A stretch of DNA of 64,000 bases from the NCBI RefSeq assembly GCF_013343295.1, contig NZ_CP049074.1, forward strand, positions 1,345,501 to 1,409,500, read 5' to 3'. The position numbers and the translations under genes were made by a program. Shown piece by piece: positions 26,392 to 36,424 of the stretch. The notes beneath the pieces are model-generated. The model saw nothing but the letters and a program-made list of their open reading frames with translations. It did not search any database and had not been told where the DNA came from. Numbering within the stretch: the stretch's first letter is position 1; each line of letters begins with the position of its first letter. This DNA is from Metallosphaera tengchongensis (GTDB lineage Archaea; Thermoproteota; Thermoprotei_A; Sulfolobales; Sulfolobaceae).

Positions 26392-27762
26392 TTAGATCAC
26401 CTTGATATGGACATTCCTCAGTCTCATGTTTGGTCCCCCCATGGATACCGGTATCCCCTGATCCGGATCCCCCTTTCCACATGTCCCAGGGAACAACTCT
26501 AAGGAGTCGTCAACTCCGTCAATAGCCCTCAGGAAATCTGTTGTCTTCCCCTCCAGAACTGGGAAAAGAAGAGGACCCCCGAGTTCCCCGTCCCTTATCT
26601 CATAGGCCTCAAGGGCGATATACCTTTGCCCAAGCCTCATATCGTCTATGTTCCACTCCATGTAGGTCTTAAAGTAGATCCCGTCCTTTACGTCCTCCAT
26701 AAGTTCCCTAAGGTTCATCTCCCCCGGCACGAAGAAAGTGTTTGACATCCTCACTAACGGTTCCCTGTCGTAGCCTGAAGCTCTGGCGGAGCCGTTACTC
26801 GTGGTGTTAAACTTTCTAGCAGAGAACCTGTCCTGAAGGAGTTCGTTTACCTCGCCCTCCTTTATGAGTAGCTTCCTCCTTGCCCTCACTCCCTCATCGT
26901 CTATTAAGTAAAATCCTAGGCTTCCAGTTATAGTCGGATCGTCGGCGACGTTGACTACTGAGCTCCCTACGTCTCTAATCTCCTGAACTGCAAGGTAGCT
27001 GGTTCCCGCCTGTGCGAACTCCCTTCCCAAAACTCTGTCAGCCTCAAAAGGATGCCCAACTGATTCGTGAGCCATTATTCCAGATAGGACAGGACTAAGG
27101 ACTACGTCTTTCTTCCCTGGAGTTACGCCCTTTCCCCTCTGTAGGACCTCATCCAGGGACTTCACTCGCTCAAGTAAATGGTCCTGAACCTTGAGATCTT
27201 TCAATTTCTCCAACCCTCCACTCTCTCCCAACTCTGACCAAGCGTTAACAGTCCTCCCGTTACCGCTCATCACTATGTTGTAAGAGATGAGAACCCTTGG
27301 GACTCTCCCGGTTATTTCGGCCTCGTTCACTACCAGTTCCTTGCTTTCCACGCTCTCAGAGTAGGTCAATACGAAGTTGTTGATTTTGGACCTTATATCC
27401 GAGGAAAGGACCTCCTTGGACATTTCCTTTAGCAGTTGTATTTTTTCCTTTAAGCCCATGGAGTTCAGAGCTGCCTTCTCCTCAACTTCGTAATGACCAG
27501 CTGATGGTTCAGAATCAATTAGTTCCTTACTCCAACCCTCGAGTACCTCACCTGAAGGTTTCAGGTCCTCGGGATCCTGAGAAGAAGTGAAGAACAAAGA
27601 ACCGTTAAAGTACCTGACGGAGTAACCCTTCTCCTCCTCTCCGTAGACTCCTAATAACTCTCCGTTCATGAGGGATATTACCCTAGAGTTAACGACGTGT
27701 TTCCTTACCTCAACGTACCTGAATGGAAATTTTTCACGAATTTTTTGAAGTTCGTCTAGCAT
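26392..27762 (-). CDS. TldD-family metallopeptidase
   Basis: A 456-residue TldD homologue with the zinc-binding H232-E-S-V-G-H237 in GIMAHESVGHPFEAD, the signature of the catalytic subunit. Other family blocks are DDPTITGSLGFYLIDDEGV, ARASGYDREPLVRMSN and the terminal GMGGPNMRLRNV-like end (SMGGPNMRLRN). It forms an operon with the TldE homologue at 25153-26391. The predicted activity is hydrolysis of unfolded peptides in the cytoplasm. No leader or membrane segment is seen. Start ATG 27762 lacks a clear promoter box. Confidence 0.9.
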   Translation of the reverse strand: MLDELQKIREKFPFRYVEVRKHVVNSRVISLMNGELLGVYGEEEKGYSVRYFNGSLFFTSSQDPEDLKPSGEVLEGWSKELIDSEPSAGHYEVEEKAALNSMGLKEKIQLLKEMSKEVLSSDIRSKINNFVLTYSESVESKELVVNEAEITGRVPRVLISYNIVMSGNGRTVNAWSELGESGGLEKLKDLKVQDHLLERVKSLDEVLQRGKGVTPGKKDVVLSPVLSGIMAHESVGHPFEADRVLGREFAQAGTSYLAVQEIRDVGSSVVNVADDPTITGSLGFYLIDDEGVRARRKLLIKEGEVNELLQDRFSARKFNTTSNGSARASGYDREPLVRMSNTFFVPGEMNLRELMEDVKDGIYFKTYMEWNIDDMRLGQRYIALEAYEIRDGELGGPLLFPVLEGKTTDFLRAIDGVDDSLELFPGTCGKGDPDQGIPVSMGGPNMRLRNVHIKVI

Positions 27763-28158
27763 ATACTAATACAGTACCAGTGACTAATGAATGCTTCTAG
27801 AAAATATTTGGAGAGTCAAGGCCCGGAGTAACGAGAGTTCTTGACCTGAAGCTAGTAAATAGGGAGCTCCTGCTTTATGACTGTGAAATACCTGAAGTGG
27901 AGCATATGACAATCTCATTAGTGTGCGAGCTTTACGGTATATCTGCAGAGTAATATGCGAGCTTATTCCCTATCTTCCCTGTTACTCCCACGATAAAAGA
28001 GGGGATGTGAGAACGGCCTTAATTGGAGTATTCTAGGTTAAATACCAACGAAGGAAACTGAGGGAGTTTGCTGGGCGCCTTTATGTAAGAGGTTAAAAAT
28101 AAATGGAATTGAGGTCGTTGAGAGATGTTTAATAGGCAATAATGGTAAATTACTATAC
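27763..28158. other. Intergenic region with a possible coding remnant
   Basis: Bases of about 27800-27950 on the plus strand read without stops for 48 codons and end with a segment like LLYDCEIPEVEHMTISLVCELYG, protein-like but without a start codon, so it may be the tail of a lost gene. A GATAAAAGAGGGGATGTGAG segment at about 27991-28010 resembles the end of the IS200/IS605 right-end hairpins in this window. GTTTAATAGG near 28126 may be the TATA box for the synthetase at 28159. Confidence 0.35.
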
Positions 28159-29853
28159 ATGGTGAAAGAACTCTTCAAGTCCTTCATTTCTTTCCAGGGA
28201 GAGGGTTTAGATGACGAGAAGTTAAGAGCTCTGACCACAATGGTTGAATCCGGAGATTTTAGGTATTTTAACTGGGTTAGGGACGTTTTTGAAGAAATTC
28301 ACGTCAAGGAGAGGGGTCACAAGAACGTGCTAATCTGGAAGGACATGAACACTGATGAGGAGCTCTCCGTCACCTACCTAGAAATGGATGTGATGGCAAA
28401 TAAGGTTTTAAACGTTCTTAGAAAGCATGGTCTAAAGAAGGGAGATCCGGTATACCTTATGACCAAGGTTCACCCTCTACACTGGGCGTCGTTCCTAGCC
28501 TTAGTCAAGGGTGGAATGATAATTGTGCCAACAGCCACAAACCTCACCTCTGCGGAGCTCAAGTACAGGTTCTCGGATCTTAGACCCTCAGCTATAATAG
28601 CAGATCTGGAGAGATCAGGGGTAGTAGATGACTCTCTAGGCTCCCTCAAGGTACCTAAGTTCCTCATAAACGGTAAGAGGGAAGGTTGGAACGATCTTGA
28701 GGAGGAGTCAACCAACGCTGAGCCTGAGAACACTGAAAAGGACGATGTAATAATAAACTACTTTACCTCAGGAACTACAGGGATGCCCAAGAGAGTCATC
28801 CATACAGCGGTTTCCTACCCAGTGGGATCCATAACCACAGCCTCAATTATAGGAGTAAAGGAGTCGGATTACCACCTCAATTTAAGCGCTACTGGTTGGG
28901 CTAAATTCGCTTGGAGTTCCTTCTTCTCGCCACTCCTAGTAGGGGCCACCGTAGTGGCAATAAATTATGAAGGTAAGCTAGACGCCAAGAAATACTTAGC
29001 TGAAGTTGAGAGCCTTGGCGTTACTAGCTTCTGTGCTCCCCCCACAGCTTGGAGGCAGTTCGTGACGTTGGATCTCAGTCAGTTCAAGTTAGAGAAGCTA
29101 AGGTCCGTGGTTAGCGCCGGCGAACCGCTCAACCCAGAGGTCATAAAGACTTGGAGAGATAAGTTTGGGACTACTATAAGGGACTTCTACGGACAAACTG
29201 AAACCACAGCAATTATAGGGAACTTTCCCTTCATGAAAGTCAAACCGGGCTCAATGGGGAAACCTCACCCTCTCTATAATGTTGTTCTAGTAGACGATGA
29301 GGGAAAGGAGATCTCTAAACCTTACGAGACTGGACATATAGCGATAAGGATCAACCCTAGACCCATAGGCCTATTCATGGGATACTCTGACGAGAGGAAG
29401 AACGCCGAATCCTTTAGGAATGGCCTGTATTACACAGGAGATAAGGCGTACGTAGATGATGAGGGCTACTTCTACTTCGTTGGGAGGGGAGACGATGTGA
29501 TAAAGACCTCTGACTACAGGGTAGGTCCCTTCGAGGTAGAGAGCGCACTTCTGGAGCACGAGGCGGTAGCCGAGGCTGCTGTGATTGGAGTTTCAGATCC
29601 AGTTCGGTGGCAATTGGTGAAGGCTTTCGTTGTTCTAAAAAAGGGTTATTCGCCGAGCGAGGAGCTCGCCTTGGCCATAAGAGATAAGGTCAAGACCATA
29701 TTGTCTCCCTATAAGATCCCTAGAGTAATAGAGTTCGTCGATGAGCTACCCAAAACGATAAGCGGGAAAATCAGAAGGGTGGAGTTAAGGAAAACGGAAG
29801 AAGATAGAAAGAGGAGAGGTGAAAGGGGTAAATACGAGTATTTCCTCCCTTAG
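28159..29853 (+). CDS. Acyl-CoA synthetase, acetyl-CoA-synthetase-like; candidate 4-hydroxybutyrate-CoA ligase
   Basis: This 564-residue enzyme belongs to the acetyl-CoA/medium-chain synthetase branch: P-loop NYFTSGTTGMPKRVIHT, the SATGWAKFAW segment, YGQTETTAI, TGDKAYVDDEGYFYFVGRGDD and the catalytic SGKIRRVELR end. The TSDYRVGPFEVES segment is usual for this branch. From memory, M. sedula 4-hydroxybutyrate-CoA ligase 1 (Msed_0394) is also 564 residues and lies five genes from the fusion enzyme, with TldD, TldE, a synthetase and an acyl-CoA dehydrogenase between. That is the order here (28159, 26392, 25153, 23547, 21988, 20020). Orthology is therefore likely but not verified. Confidence 0.88.
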   Translation: MVKELFKSFISFQGEGLDDEKLRALTTMVESGDFRYFNWVRDVFEEIHVKERGHKNVLIWKDMNTDEELSVTYLEMDVMANKVLNVLRKHGLKKGDPVYLMTKVHPLHWASFLALVKGGMIIVPTATNLTSAELKYRFSDLRPSAIIADLERSGVVDDSLGSLKVPKFLINGKREGWNDLEEESTNAEPENTEKDDVIINYFTSGTTGMPKRVIHTAVSYPVGSITTASIIGVKESDYHLNLSATGWAKFAWSSFFSPLLVGATVVAINYEGKLDAKKYLAEVESLGVTSFCAPPTAWRQFVTLDLSQFKLEKLRSVVSAGEPLNPEVIKTWRDKFGTTIRDFYGQTETTAIIGNFPFMKVKPGSMGKPHPLYNVVLVDDEGKEISKPYETGHIAIRINPRPIGLFMGYSDERKNAESFRNGLYYTGDKAYVDDEGYFYFVGRGDDVIKTSDYRVGPFEVESALLEHEAVAEAAVIGVSDPVRWQLVKAFVVLKKGYSPSEELALAIRDKVKTILSPYKIPRVIEFVDELPKTISGKIRRVELRKTEEDRKRRGERGKYEYFLP

Positions 29854-29930
29854 GATTCCAAAGTATATCAGTTTTTGTGTTTCTCCAAATAATCTTCGAT
29901 CCCTATTGTGTTAATAGGTAATTAGTCCTC

Positions 29931-30677
29931 CTAGATTAATTTCTTTACCAGTTCCGTTAAACGGTGCTCTTCTCTAGGTATATTTTTAATTTCTCCAGAA
30001 AATTGGAAGAGCTCCTCTATAAACGGAAAAACTGTAACTAATTCATACTCTTCTTCAAGTCTATTGAAATCTATTTTGATATTTTCAACCTGTGAAAACA
30101 TATTAATAACTAGATATTTACTCAATACCTGAAGTTTTTCTCTCCACTTTTCCCAAAGTCTCTTGCTGTAATCCATTGTAACATCTAAATCCGGTTTAAT
30201 AGCAGAACTCACGAAGATCCACTGCGATGGATCCATGGGATTGAGTGAACGATATGTCTCTATCTCTAGTTTCATGTCAAGGTCGGATGGAAAGACCATC
30301 CCTCTATTATCGTAGATTACGTACTCGAAACCCTGACCTAAGATCTCACGGTACCTCCTTGATATCTCACTCCTAACTTCGTGGGCCTCCAGTTTTTTTA
30401 CATCCTCGAAGAGTCTGACCCCATCCCCGTAGAACTTCAAGACTGAAAAGGAGAAATCGTCGAGAGTTACGTCAACTAGATATTCGCTTTCGACGTTGTC
30501 GATAACGCTGGAGAGGAGGCCGTATCCCCTTATACCAGCTAGATAGGAAATATAGCCATTTATATCCCTATCTACAACTAGAACCTTCTTGCCTTCCTTG
30601 GCTAGTGAAATCGATACTAAGAGTGATATGACAGATTTCCCAACCCCTCCCTTAGCTCCTAAAATTAGCACTCTCAT
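29931..30677 (-). CDS. ParA/MinD-family P-loop ATPase
   Basis: A 248-residue protein starting with the deviant Walker A motif AKGGVGKSVIS, followed by VLVVDRDINGYIS (Walker A' aspartate region) and VIYDNRG as Walker B. Members use ATP-dependent dimerisation on DNA or membranes to position cargo. No parB-like or other partner gene is adjacent, and the sequence between residues 60 and 130 is unusual for chromosome-partitioning ParA, so the cargo cannot be guessed. Convergent with the synthetase gene at its left. A TATA-like ATATATATG stretch overlaps the start region at 30677-30686. Confidence 0.82.
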   Translation of the reverse strand: MRVLILGAKGGVGKSVISLLVSISLAKEGKKVLVVDRDINGYISYLAGIRGYGLLSSVIDNVESEYLVDVTLDDFSFSVLKFYGDGVRLFEDVKKLEAHEVRSEISRRYREILGQGFEYVIYDNRGMVFPSDLDMKLEIETYRSLNPMDPSQWIFVSSAIKPDLDVTMDYSKRLWEKWREKLQVLSKYLVINMFSQVENIKIDFNRLEEEYELVTVFPFIEELFQFSGEIKNIPREEHRLTELVKKLI

Positions 30678-30780
30678 AATATATATGTAACTTTAGTGGT
30701 TTAAAATTTTCATTGATTTTTGATCATAGTCTGCGTGATTCTCAGTTCATCGTTATCATACGGAATTTTACAAAGTTAAT

Positions 30781-30812
30781 GAAAGCCTCGCCCTTTAGCG
30801 CGTAGAGGATCG
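30781..30812 (+). repeat. IS200/IS605 right-end-like hairpin, copy 2
   Basis: GAAAGCCTCGCCC-TTTA-GCGCG-TAGAGGAT fits the hairpin family described at 23380 in plus orientation, with GCC-CTTTAGCGCG in place of the perfect stem. It lies 30 bases before the structured-RNA candidate at 30845-31030, which is on the other strand. Confidence 0.5.
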
Positions 30813-30844
30813 GTAATAGACCAGGATTTAGGGTTCGCGATCCT

Positions 30845-31030
30845 AGGTGTTGATCCTCAACCCTTGGGTTTCACTGGAGTCGTGCGGGGGGCTCGCCCTC
30901 ACCTCCCCCCAAGGGGTAACCAAAACCCACCTAGACGGTGGGAGAACTTTCACACCTTGGACTGTTTATATGTCTTACAAGCCTTTGGGGGGCAGTCCAC
31001 ACCTATGGCAAGACCCATCTGCAGTATAGA
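30845..31030 (-). ncRNA. Orphan structured RNA candidate, copy A (omega-RNA-like or IS end)
   Basis: On the minus strand this region aligns with 36425-36640: shared blocks are AGTCCAAG, GTTCTCC, CTAG-TGG, GGGGGAGG and CAGTGAA-CCCAAGGG. It can form three helices: GTCTT/AAGAC, CCCACC/GGTGGG and GGGGGG/CCCCCC. The first and last are matched in the other copy by stems of different sequence. A TATA-like ATTATATAAT box (31049-31058) is at the right distance to start a transcript near 31025. Scattered stops exclude an intact protein. The 3' end, CCCAAGGGTTGAGGATCAAC, looks like an IS200/IS605-type right end, so an orphan omega-RNA is the favoured reading; a decayed gene tail is possible. Confidence 0.45.
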
Positions 31031-31093
31031 AAGTCCTCAACAGTCCAGATTATATAATCACGATGGTCTCACTGAAACTGTTGACTAAGGCTT

Positions 31094-31687
31094 TCAAATA
31101 GCCTTCACTTGGAAAGTCTTTTTGCCTTCTACCCTGATCAGGTCACCCTTAGCCACACTTACCGGTCCTATGAAGGCACCGCAAGCCACATATCCCGTCT
31201 GATCTGGTCTTACGACTTTAGACGGGTTATAGTTAGGTGACCCCTCGCCCACAAGCTCTCCATTAATGAACAGCTTGAAGTGACCGTAGGGCGGTTCTAT
31301 CTCCTTCCCCACATAAAGCCTACCAGCGAAAGCATTATCAGCTATCATGTAGTATTTAGGAACGTCCCAAGTCTTGAACCTTGTGGCAGGTACCTCAAGC
31401 CCTATGAAAGTTTTCTCGACCTCTCCGTTCTTCACGAGGGCTATGATCTCAACTTCAAGTTTGTGGGTCTTAAACCAAAGCTCCAGTTCATGCTTGGTTA
31501 TCATCTTGTTGGTAAGAACCCCCCACAAGCCTGACTTGGTAATCTTGTAACCCCCTAAACCCTCCTTTTCGATTAGAAGTTGAGCGAATTTTTCACCCAC
31601 GGCTTTAGCCTCATCCTCAGTTAAGTCAAATGGGTCAATCTCTCTCCTTGAGAGGTAAGCCTCCAATAGAAGTTCAGCCTTATCCAT
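31094..31687 (-). CDS. MhpD-family (2-keto-4-pentenoate hydratase/fumarylacetoacetase-like) protein
   Basis: The protein has 197 residues from ATG 31687. It begins [19 protein letters not shown] and has GGYKITKSG, followed by a beta-rich C-terminal region ([38 protein letters not shown]) in the order found in MhpD-type hydratases/decarboxylases of aromatic meta-cleavage pathways. It is shorter than the usual 250-265 residues. The metal-binding acidic residues are not obvious, so it may be a divergent or non-catalytic member. The frame is open to GTG 31723, but a TATA-like box lies inside that extension. Divergent from the molybdopterin oxidoreductase. Confidence 0.65.
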   Translation of the reverse strand: MDKAELLLEAYLSRREIDPFDLTEDEAKAVGEKFAQLLIEKEGLGGYKITKSGLWGVLTNKMITKHELELWFKTHKLEVEIIALVKNGEVEKTFIGLEVPATRFKTWDVPKYYMIADNAFAGRLYVGKEIEPPYGHFKLFINGELVGEGSPNYNPSKVVRPDQTGYVACGAFIGPVSVAKGDLIRVEGKKTFQVKAI

Positions 31688-31708
31688 AGTCTCTTCATTC
31701 AAAAAGAG

Positions 31709-31720
31709 GTTTAAAAATCT
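31709..31720 (-). promoter_or_regulatory. TATA box of the MhpD-family gene
   Basis: AGATTTTTAAAC on the minus strand lies about 27 bases before ATG 31687 and thus excludes the upstream GTG 31723 as start. The region 31688-31738 is shared by two divergent genes, so both are probably transcribed with almost no leader. Confidence 0.55.
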
Positions 31721-31738
31721 CACCAGCCACTATAGTAC

Positions 31739-33499
31739 ATGGTAATAGCGTGCACCAGAGACTGTTATGACACCTGTATTTTTGATGATAATTACGTGCC
31801 ATTAAAGGCCGAGCCAACCTCAGGTTTCACTTGCTCTAGGGGGCTCAAGGATTTAGCCAGAAACGAGAGAAATAGGGTAGGTTCAGCCTACGTCGAAGGG
31901 AAGGAGGTCTCCGTTGAAGAGGCGATCCTGTACGTAGCTGAGAAGATGAAGGGTCTGAAGGGGAGTGACATGTTGCATGTGGAATATGACGGCAATCAGG
32001 GCCTATTGACGTGGTACTTTCCTGCAAGACTGTGGAACGTTTTAGGTTCTGTGAGCACTGACTACTCGATCTGTAGCTTAGAGGGACATGAGGGAATAAA
32101 GGCGTTTCACGGATCAAGTATGGGTGCGCTACCGGAGGAGATGGAGAAGTACAGCGCGGTAGCCTTTTGGGGGAGCGAGGCTGTCTACAGCTTTATACAC
32201 GGATGGCGACTTTTTAAGGACAAATACAAGATCGCCATAGACGTTAGGAAGAGTGAGACCGCAAAGAGGAGCGAGAAGTCTTACATAATCAGACCTGGAA
32301 GTGATGCGTTCCTTGCCATAGCGATCATGAAGATCTTGGTGGAGCAAGGTTACGCGAAGCCAGATCTGGTTAATTTAGAAGTGCTTAAGGATAAGTTGAA
32401 GAAATTTGACATGGATTACCTCATTTCTGCAACCGGGTTGAGCGAGGATGAGGTCAGAGAACTAGCGGACCTCTACGCTTACTACAGACCCCTCTCCATC
32501 ATAGGGTTCGCCCTAGGTAGAGCTCTCAACGGTGGATATTCAACCGGTCTAATATCCCTCATACCAGCCTTGTTAGGGCTGAGGAGAGGTTTCTATTACT
32601 CCAACTCCGGGGGTTGGGGGATAGACTTCTCATATCTAAGGGGCACCCATGCTGTGCATCCAAAGACGATAGGTATGGGAGAAGTAGGTTCTAGGATTGA
32701 TGAGTTTAAGCTACTGTTTGTATGGAACTCCAACCCAGTGGTCACATTGCCTGGAGGAGACAGGATAGTTGAGGCTGTAGATGAGGGAAGACTCTTCCTC
32801 ATAGTCCACGATCCCTTCTGGTCGGAGACGGCGAAAGTAGCTAACGTCGTGATACCAGCACCGACGTTCCTAGAGAAGGAGGACGTAGTTTACAGTTACT
32901 GGCATCCCTATCTAGTTTACAACAAACCTATTAGACCAAAGAGGGGTCTGAGTGAAGTCGAGCTCATGATTAAATTAGGGAAGGCACTGGGAGTGAGTCA
33001 CTCTCTCCTGGAGGAGGATCCTTGGCGTGCAGTTGACGTGGCGTTGAGGAGAACCAACGTAACAGTGGATGAGCTGAGGACTAAAGGGATAGTAAAGTTG
33101 AGACCTAAAGTAGAGGCTGAAGAGGTAAATTTGGATAGTTTTCCTACCCCCCAAGACCTAAAGGTCCAAGAGGGGGACGTCCTGGTCTTCTCGGCGCACC
33201 CAAACTACACGAACTCCCAGTTCTCGGAGGTTTACGGTAAGCGCGAGGGAGTAGTCTACTCGTCCAAATATGAAGGGATAGGTTACCTGGTGGGAGATGG
33301 AGGAAGGATGAAGGTAGTCTTTAAGAGAGCTGACCTTCCAGAGGGAGTTCTCTTCATGTATAAGAGCGGACTAGTCAGCCTCGGAAAGAGCGTAAACTCG
33401 GTAATTAGACCTGTGAGGAACAGATTTGGAGGACCTAGGCTAAATGACAAAGTCTACGTGGTAGTAAATGGTGAGAAAGGAGAATTATCTGAATATTAA
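31739..33499 (+). CDS. Molybdopterin (bis-MGD) oxidoreductase
   Basis: A 586-residue member of the DMSO reductase superfamily. An N-terminal 4Fe-4S site is indicated by C5, C9, C13 and C32 ([13 protein letters not shown]). Further segments are the molybdopterin-binding WGSEAVYS region, [40 protein letters not shown] and a C-terminal [12 protein letters not shown] domain. Its length is short for the family (usually 650-900) and there is no Tat signal, so it is probably a cytoplasmic enzyme such as a formate dehydrogenase-like or unspecified dehydrogenase. No subunit genes are adjacent. Substrate unknown. Confidence 0.85.
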   Translation: MVIACTRDCYDTCIFDDNYVPLKAEPTSGFTCSRGLKDLARNERNRVGSAYVEGKEVSVEEAILYVAEKMKGLKGSDMLHVEYDGNQGLLTWYFPARLWNVLGSVSTDYSICSLEGHEGIKAFHGSSMGALPEEMEKYSAVAFWGSEAVYSFIHGWRLFKDKYKIAIDVRKSETAKRSEKSYIIRPGSDAFLAIAIMKILVEQGYAKPDLVNLEVLKDKLKKFDMDYLISATGLSEDEVRELADLYAYYRPLSIIGFALGRALNGGYSTGLISLIPALLGLRRGFYYSNSGGWGIDFSYLRGTHAVHPKTIGMGEVGSRIDEFKLLFVWNSNPVVTLPGGDRIVEAVDEGRLFLIVHDPFWSETAKVANVVIPAPTFLEKEDVVYSYWHPYLVYNKPIRPKRGLSEVELMIKLGKALGVSHSLLEEDPWRAVDVALRRTNVTVDELRTKGIVKLRPKVEAEEVNLDSFPTPQDLKVQEGDVLVFSAHPNYTNSQFSEVYGKREGVVYSSKYEGIGYLVGDGGRMKVVFKRADLPEGVLFMYKSGLVSLGKSVNSVIRPVRNRFGGPRLNDKVYVVVNGEKGELSEY

Positions 33500-33649
33500 A
33501 TTTTTAATATCCAGATTTCATATGCTCCTGTGAACGCACACACAGGTTTTATGCAGAGTATAAACTTTTTTGAGACTAAGCCTTCACTGGCGTTAGCTTT
33601 GGCGTCTAGGGGAAGGCTGCACTTGTTGAGGTAACTAGAGGTCTCTATT

Positions 33650-34891
33650 ATGCTGAGCAGATCTTTTCGGTGGATGTGGTCAGCGTTACTGTTCGGAGTC
33701 GCCAACGGTCCCCTCTCCACCCTAATCACCCTTAACATCATTGACATGGGTGGAGGACCAGTCATGGTCGCTTACGCAATTACCCTGTCTAACGTCATAC
33801 TCATCCCAGCCTCCATCTTTTGGGGGTTTATGGCTGACAGGATAGATAGAAAGAAGTTGGTTATGGCTGGATTCGGTTTCTCTACCCTATTTCTCCTCCT
33901 GGCGTCGATGAGCCACAGCATACCTCAACTTGACTTGAATTATGCGGGGTTTACGTTCTTCTCAACGGCTTACAGCACACCAATGAACTTAATTATCATG
34001 GAGAACGTGGATAAGAAGAGGTGGTCTTCGGCCTTCTCTACCTTATCCATGTTGTCTTCCGTCGGCTACCTCGTGGGGCTTCTGATTTCCACTTTCCTCG
34101 TCCTGTTCATCAGGATAACTGAGATATACTTGGTTCTCTCTCTGTTCGCAGCAGCAGCATTTGTCCTTTCGTCGATTTTCACTCCAAGGTCCATAATTGT
34201 GGAAAGGATATCAATGCTGCATAGTATAGAGTCCTTCGCTGTAAGGCTGAAGATGTTACCCTTAATATTTCTCCATTTTCCAAGGAAAACCTCCTTTAAA
34301 ATGTTCAGCTTAAACCGACTTACCAAGAAGCCCATTAATTACATTCCGTTGCTTTACATCGCAATTTCCATCTTTTACGTCTCCAGTGGTCTCTTTAACA
34401 CCCTGTACCCAGCCAGCCTCTACAGCATTGGTTTAGACAAGAGCGTTGTTTTGGGGATAGTTACAGTCGGAATGCTTTTCCAAATAATTACCTTCCATTT
34501 CGTTGGTCATTACCTTGAGGATAGGGACGAGAAAGAGGTGTCATTTAGGGCCTTACTGTTGAGGGGCAGCGGTTACATAGGAATGGGGATATCGTTAATT
34601 ACACCGTTGATAGCTGAGGCAACAGGGTTGATCCTCTATCCCCTATCTGCAGGCGTAGCCTACTCTTCCTTTTACGCAGCGTCCAACACGCTGATATTCA
34701 AGATAGTAGGAGGTAGAAGGCAGGGGACTACCCTGGGAGTGTACAGTACGTTGGTAGGTATAGCCCTCTTCGCTGGCTCCCTAGTGTCTGGGTTCCTCTC
34801 GAAGGTCATTGGGTTTACTGGAACTTTCATCACAGCTGGTATCATGCTGTACGTGTCCGCATGGGTATTTAAGTACTTGGAGGAGGGCTGA
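33650..34891 (+). CDS. MFS transporter
   Basis: This 413-residue membrane protein has about twelve hydrophobic segments, with the MFS loop motif [16 protein letters not shown] between helices 2 and 3 and a central cytoplasmic loop near residues 185-220. The motif G-x-x-x-D-R-x-x-R/K is diagnostic of the superfamily. Nothing in the sequence indicates a substrate. It follows the molybdopterin oxidoreductase gene by 150 bases with its own possible promoter. Confidence 0.85.
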   Translation: MLSRSFRWMWSALLFGVANGPLSTLITLNIIDMGGGPVMVAYAITLSNVILIPASIFWGFMADRIDRKKLVMAGFGFSTLFLLLASMSHSIPQLDLNYAGFTFFSTAYSTPMNLIIMENVDKKRWSSAFSTLSMLSSVGYLVGLLISTFLVLFIRITEIYLVLSLFAAAAFVLSSIFTPRSIIVERISMLHSIESFAVRLKMLPLIFLHFPRKTSFKMFSLNRLTKKPINYIPLLYIAISIFYVSSGLFNTLYPASLYSIGLDKSVVLGIVTVGMLFQIITFHFVGHYLEDRDEKEVSFRALLLRGSGYIGMGISLITPLIAEATGLILYPLSAGVAYSSFYAASNTLIFKIVGGRRQGTTLGVYSTLVGIALFAGSLVSGFLSKVIGFTGTFITAGIMLYVSAWVFKYLEEG

Positions 34892-35014
34892 TCTTCAAGT
34901 ACTTAGTTTCCAGCTATCTCAAGAAGGTAAGGGTCATTCACGTAATACCTCGGCAAGGGTATGGAGAAGTTATCTAGACCATTGGAAAAAAGTTTTAACT
35001 CATCCTTGTTAAAG

Positions 35015-35494
35015 ATGCTGATGAGAGTTTTACTAATTACGGGCCTAGTCCTGCTCGTTTTGGGTTTAGTCCTGGTATTTGGGGTTTATCCGTTTATTTC
35101 CTCGCAAGTAGGAGCTCAAATAGATAGAAATATCCAGGGTAACCTGACCAGCAAGATCTTACCCCCGAATGGTTCAATCACGGTACCCTATACCTCAAAC
35201 GGGAAAAGTATTTTCATACTGTATTACAACTCTACTCCCTTCCCACTTTCAATAGCCGGTGTTCCCCCCAACACGTCCTCCCTGACCAGTTCTGGAGCAT
35301 TTTTAGTCATCTCCAACGGATCTGGTGTTTTATCCATTCTCAACAACTGGAGTAGACCAGCTCAACTAAACGTTTCATCCATCTACTATACCCCTAATGT
35401 GAACCCAATCATAGGTTATCTTATCTTAGCAGGTATTCCTCTGATAGTAGTTGGAATAATAGTAGCCATACTGGGATTCGTGAGGAAAAGGTAA
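35015..35494 (+). CDS. Two-helix membrane protein with extracellular domain
   Basis: From ATG 35015 the protein has 159 residues: membrane segment 3-27 (ITGLVLLVLGLVLVFGV), an extracellular region of about 95 residues with several N-glycosylation sequons (NLT, NGS, NTS, NWS, NVS), then a second segment (about 130-153) and a basic end. The overall plan resembles small archaeal surface proteins of unknown role. A TATA-like AGTTTTAACT (34991-35000) lies 15-24 bases upstream, so ATG 35015 or 35021 is preferred to the earlier ATG 34961. Not a recognised family. Confidence 0.65.
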   Translation: MLMRVLLITGLVLLVLGLVLVFGVYPFISSQVGAQIDRNIQGNLTSKILPPNGSITVPYTSNGKSIFILYYNSTPFPLSIAGVPPNTSSLTSSGAFLVISNGSGVLSILNNWSRPAQLNVSSIYYTPNVNPIIGYLILAGIPLIVVGIIVAILGFVRKR

Positions 35495-35510
35495 ACTAAA
35501 AAGGATAAAC

Positions 35511-36182
35511 TTAGGCTTGTAGTACTCTAGGCAATACTTCCCCGGCCTTTTCCATATGCTTCTTTATTGACTTCCTAGCTTGACCAGAGAAAGGTCCTTT
35601 ATACCACTCGGTTATGTCTATAACTAGCTCGTTCCCCGTTCTATTTGATACAAACCTCCACCCGAAGCTTATACGTGTTAAGGGCAACTTCTGATATGCA
35701 GTGTAATAAACTATATCCCCTCTAGGGAGTGGATTAAATGTCACGAAAAGGGGAGTCTCCCAATTAATGAACCATTTCATGTGAAGTATGTAGCTACCTG
35801 GCGCTACTGAATCCACAGCCTTCACCTGAGGGACGAAGGACATGAGCAGAGCAGGATTTGCCAGCTTTTCCCTGATGTCAATTGGTCTAAGGTATATCCT
35901 TTCGGTCTCAGAGACCCCCTCTAGCTCTTCAACTTTGACTGAACCCTTCTCCTTATATATAACGAACTTAACGTACTCCCCGTCTTTCACTACCTCGTAC
36001 TTTAAGCCCAAACTTTTGCATAGGGAAGGTAAAGTAACATCTATGGCCGGTTCATGGTCAGTGAATACTATTAGTTTCCCTGAATCTATCTTCTGCAACT
36101 CCTTTGCAGCTTTCATTTCAGGAATGGGGCACTCCTCTCCCCTTACGTCCAATATATATTCCTTATTGGCTGTGGATGCCAT
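35511..36182 (-). CDS. TusA-like sulfur carrier fused to a C-terminal domain
   Basis: Residues 1-80 form a TusA/SirA domain with the persulfide cysteine C18 in the [12 protein letters not shown] motif (usual CPxP). TusA carries sulfane sulfur in Sulfolobales dissimilatory sulfur oxidation, together with heterodisulfide-reductase-like proteins. Residues of about 85-223 form a separate domain (YIRPIDIRE-like start, [41 protein letters not shown]) that looks like a helix-grip SRPBCC fold. Free-standing TusA is about 80 residues, so this is a fusion. No hdr-like or dsrE genes are adjacent. The role of the second domain is unknown. Confidence 0.72.
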   Translation of the reverse strand: MASTANKEYILDVRGEECPIPEMKAAKELQKIDSGKLIVFTDHEPAIDVTLPSLCKSLGLKYEVVKDGEYVKFVIYKEKGSVKVEELEGVSETERIYLRPIDIREKLANPALLMSFVPQVKAVDSVAPGSYILHMKWFINWETPLFVTFNPLPRGDIVYYTAYQKLPLTRISFGWRFVSNRTGNELVIDITEWYKGPFSGQARKSIKKHMEKAGEVLPRVLQA

Positions 36183-36424
36183 AGAACATTTACCTCTACT
36201 GTTCTATAATCCTAATGTTTTGGAGATTATTAAACTTATGTATTCTAAAAAACATAAACCTTTTAATGATAATACCTTATTTAGCTGACTTTTAGTCTAT
36301 AAATCAATCAACGTATGTTAAATAAAACTATTTATTTTGAAAATAACTGGATAGGTAGTTTTAGCCGTTGTCAGAGTCTCGCTTATTCCTAGATATGTAA
36401 TTTAGTACCAAGACTAAAAATACG

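Noticed and set aside
30845-31030. RNase P RNA or SRP RNA as identity of the structured RNA candidates
   Set aside because: The conserved core sequences of RNase P RNA and the SRP Alu/S-domain motifs are not visible, and two diverged copies exist in 6 kb.
31688-31723. Longer start (GTG 31723) for the MhpD-family gene
   Set aside because: A TATA-like box lies inside this extension and ATG 31687 is at the right distance from it.
33541-33640. Short ORF of about 27 codons upstream of the MFS gene at 33650
   Set aside because: Too short, no conserved features, and it overlaps the likely promoter region of the MFS gene.
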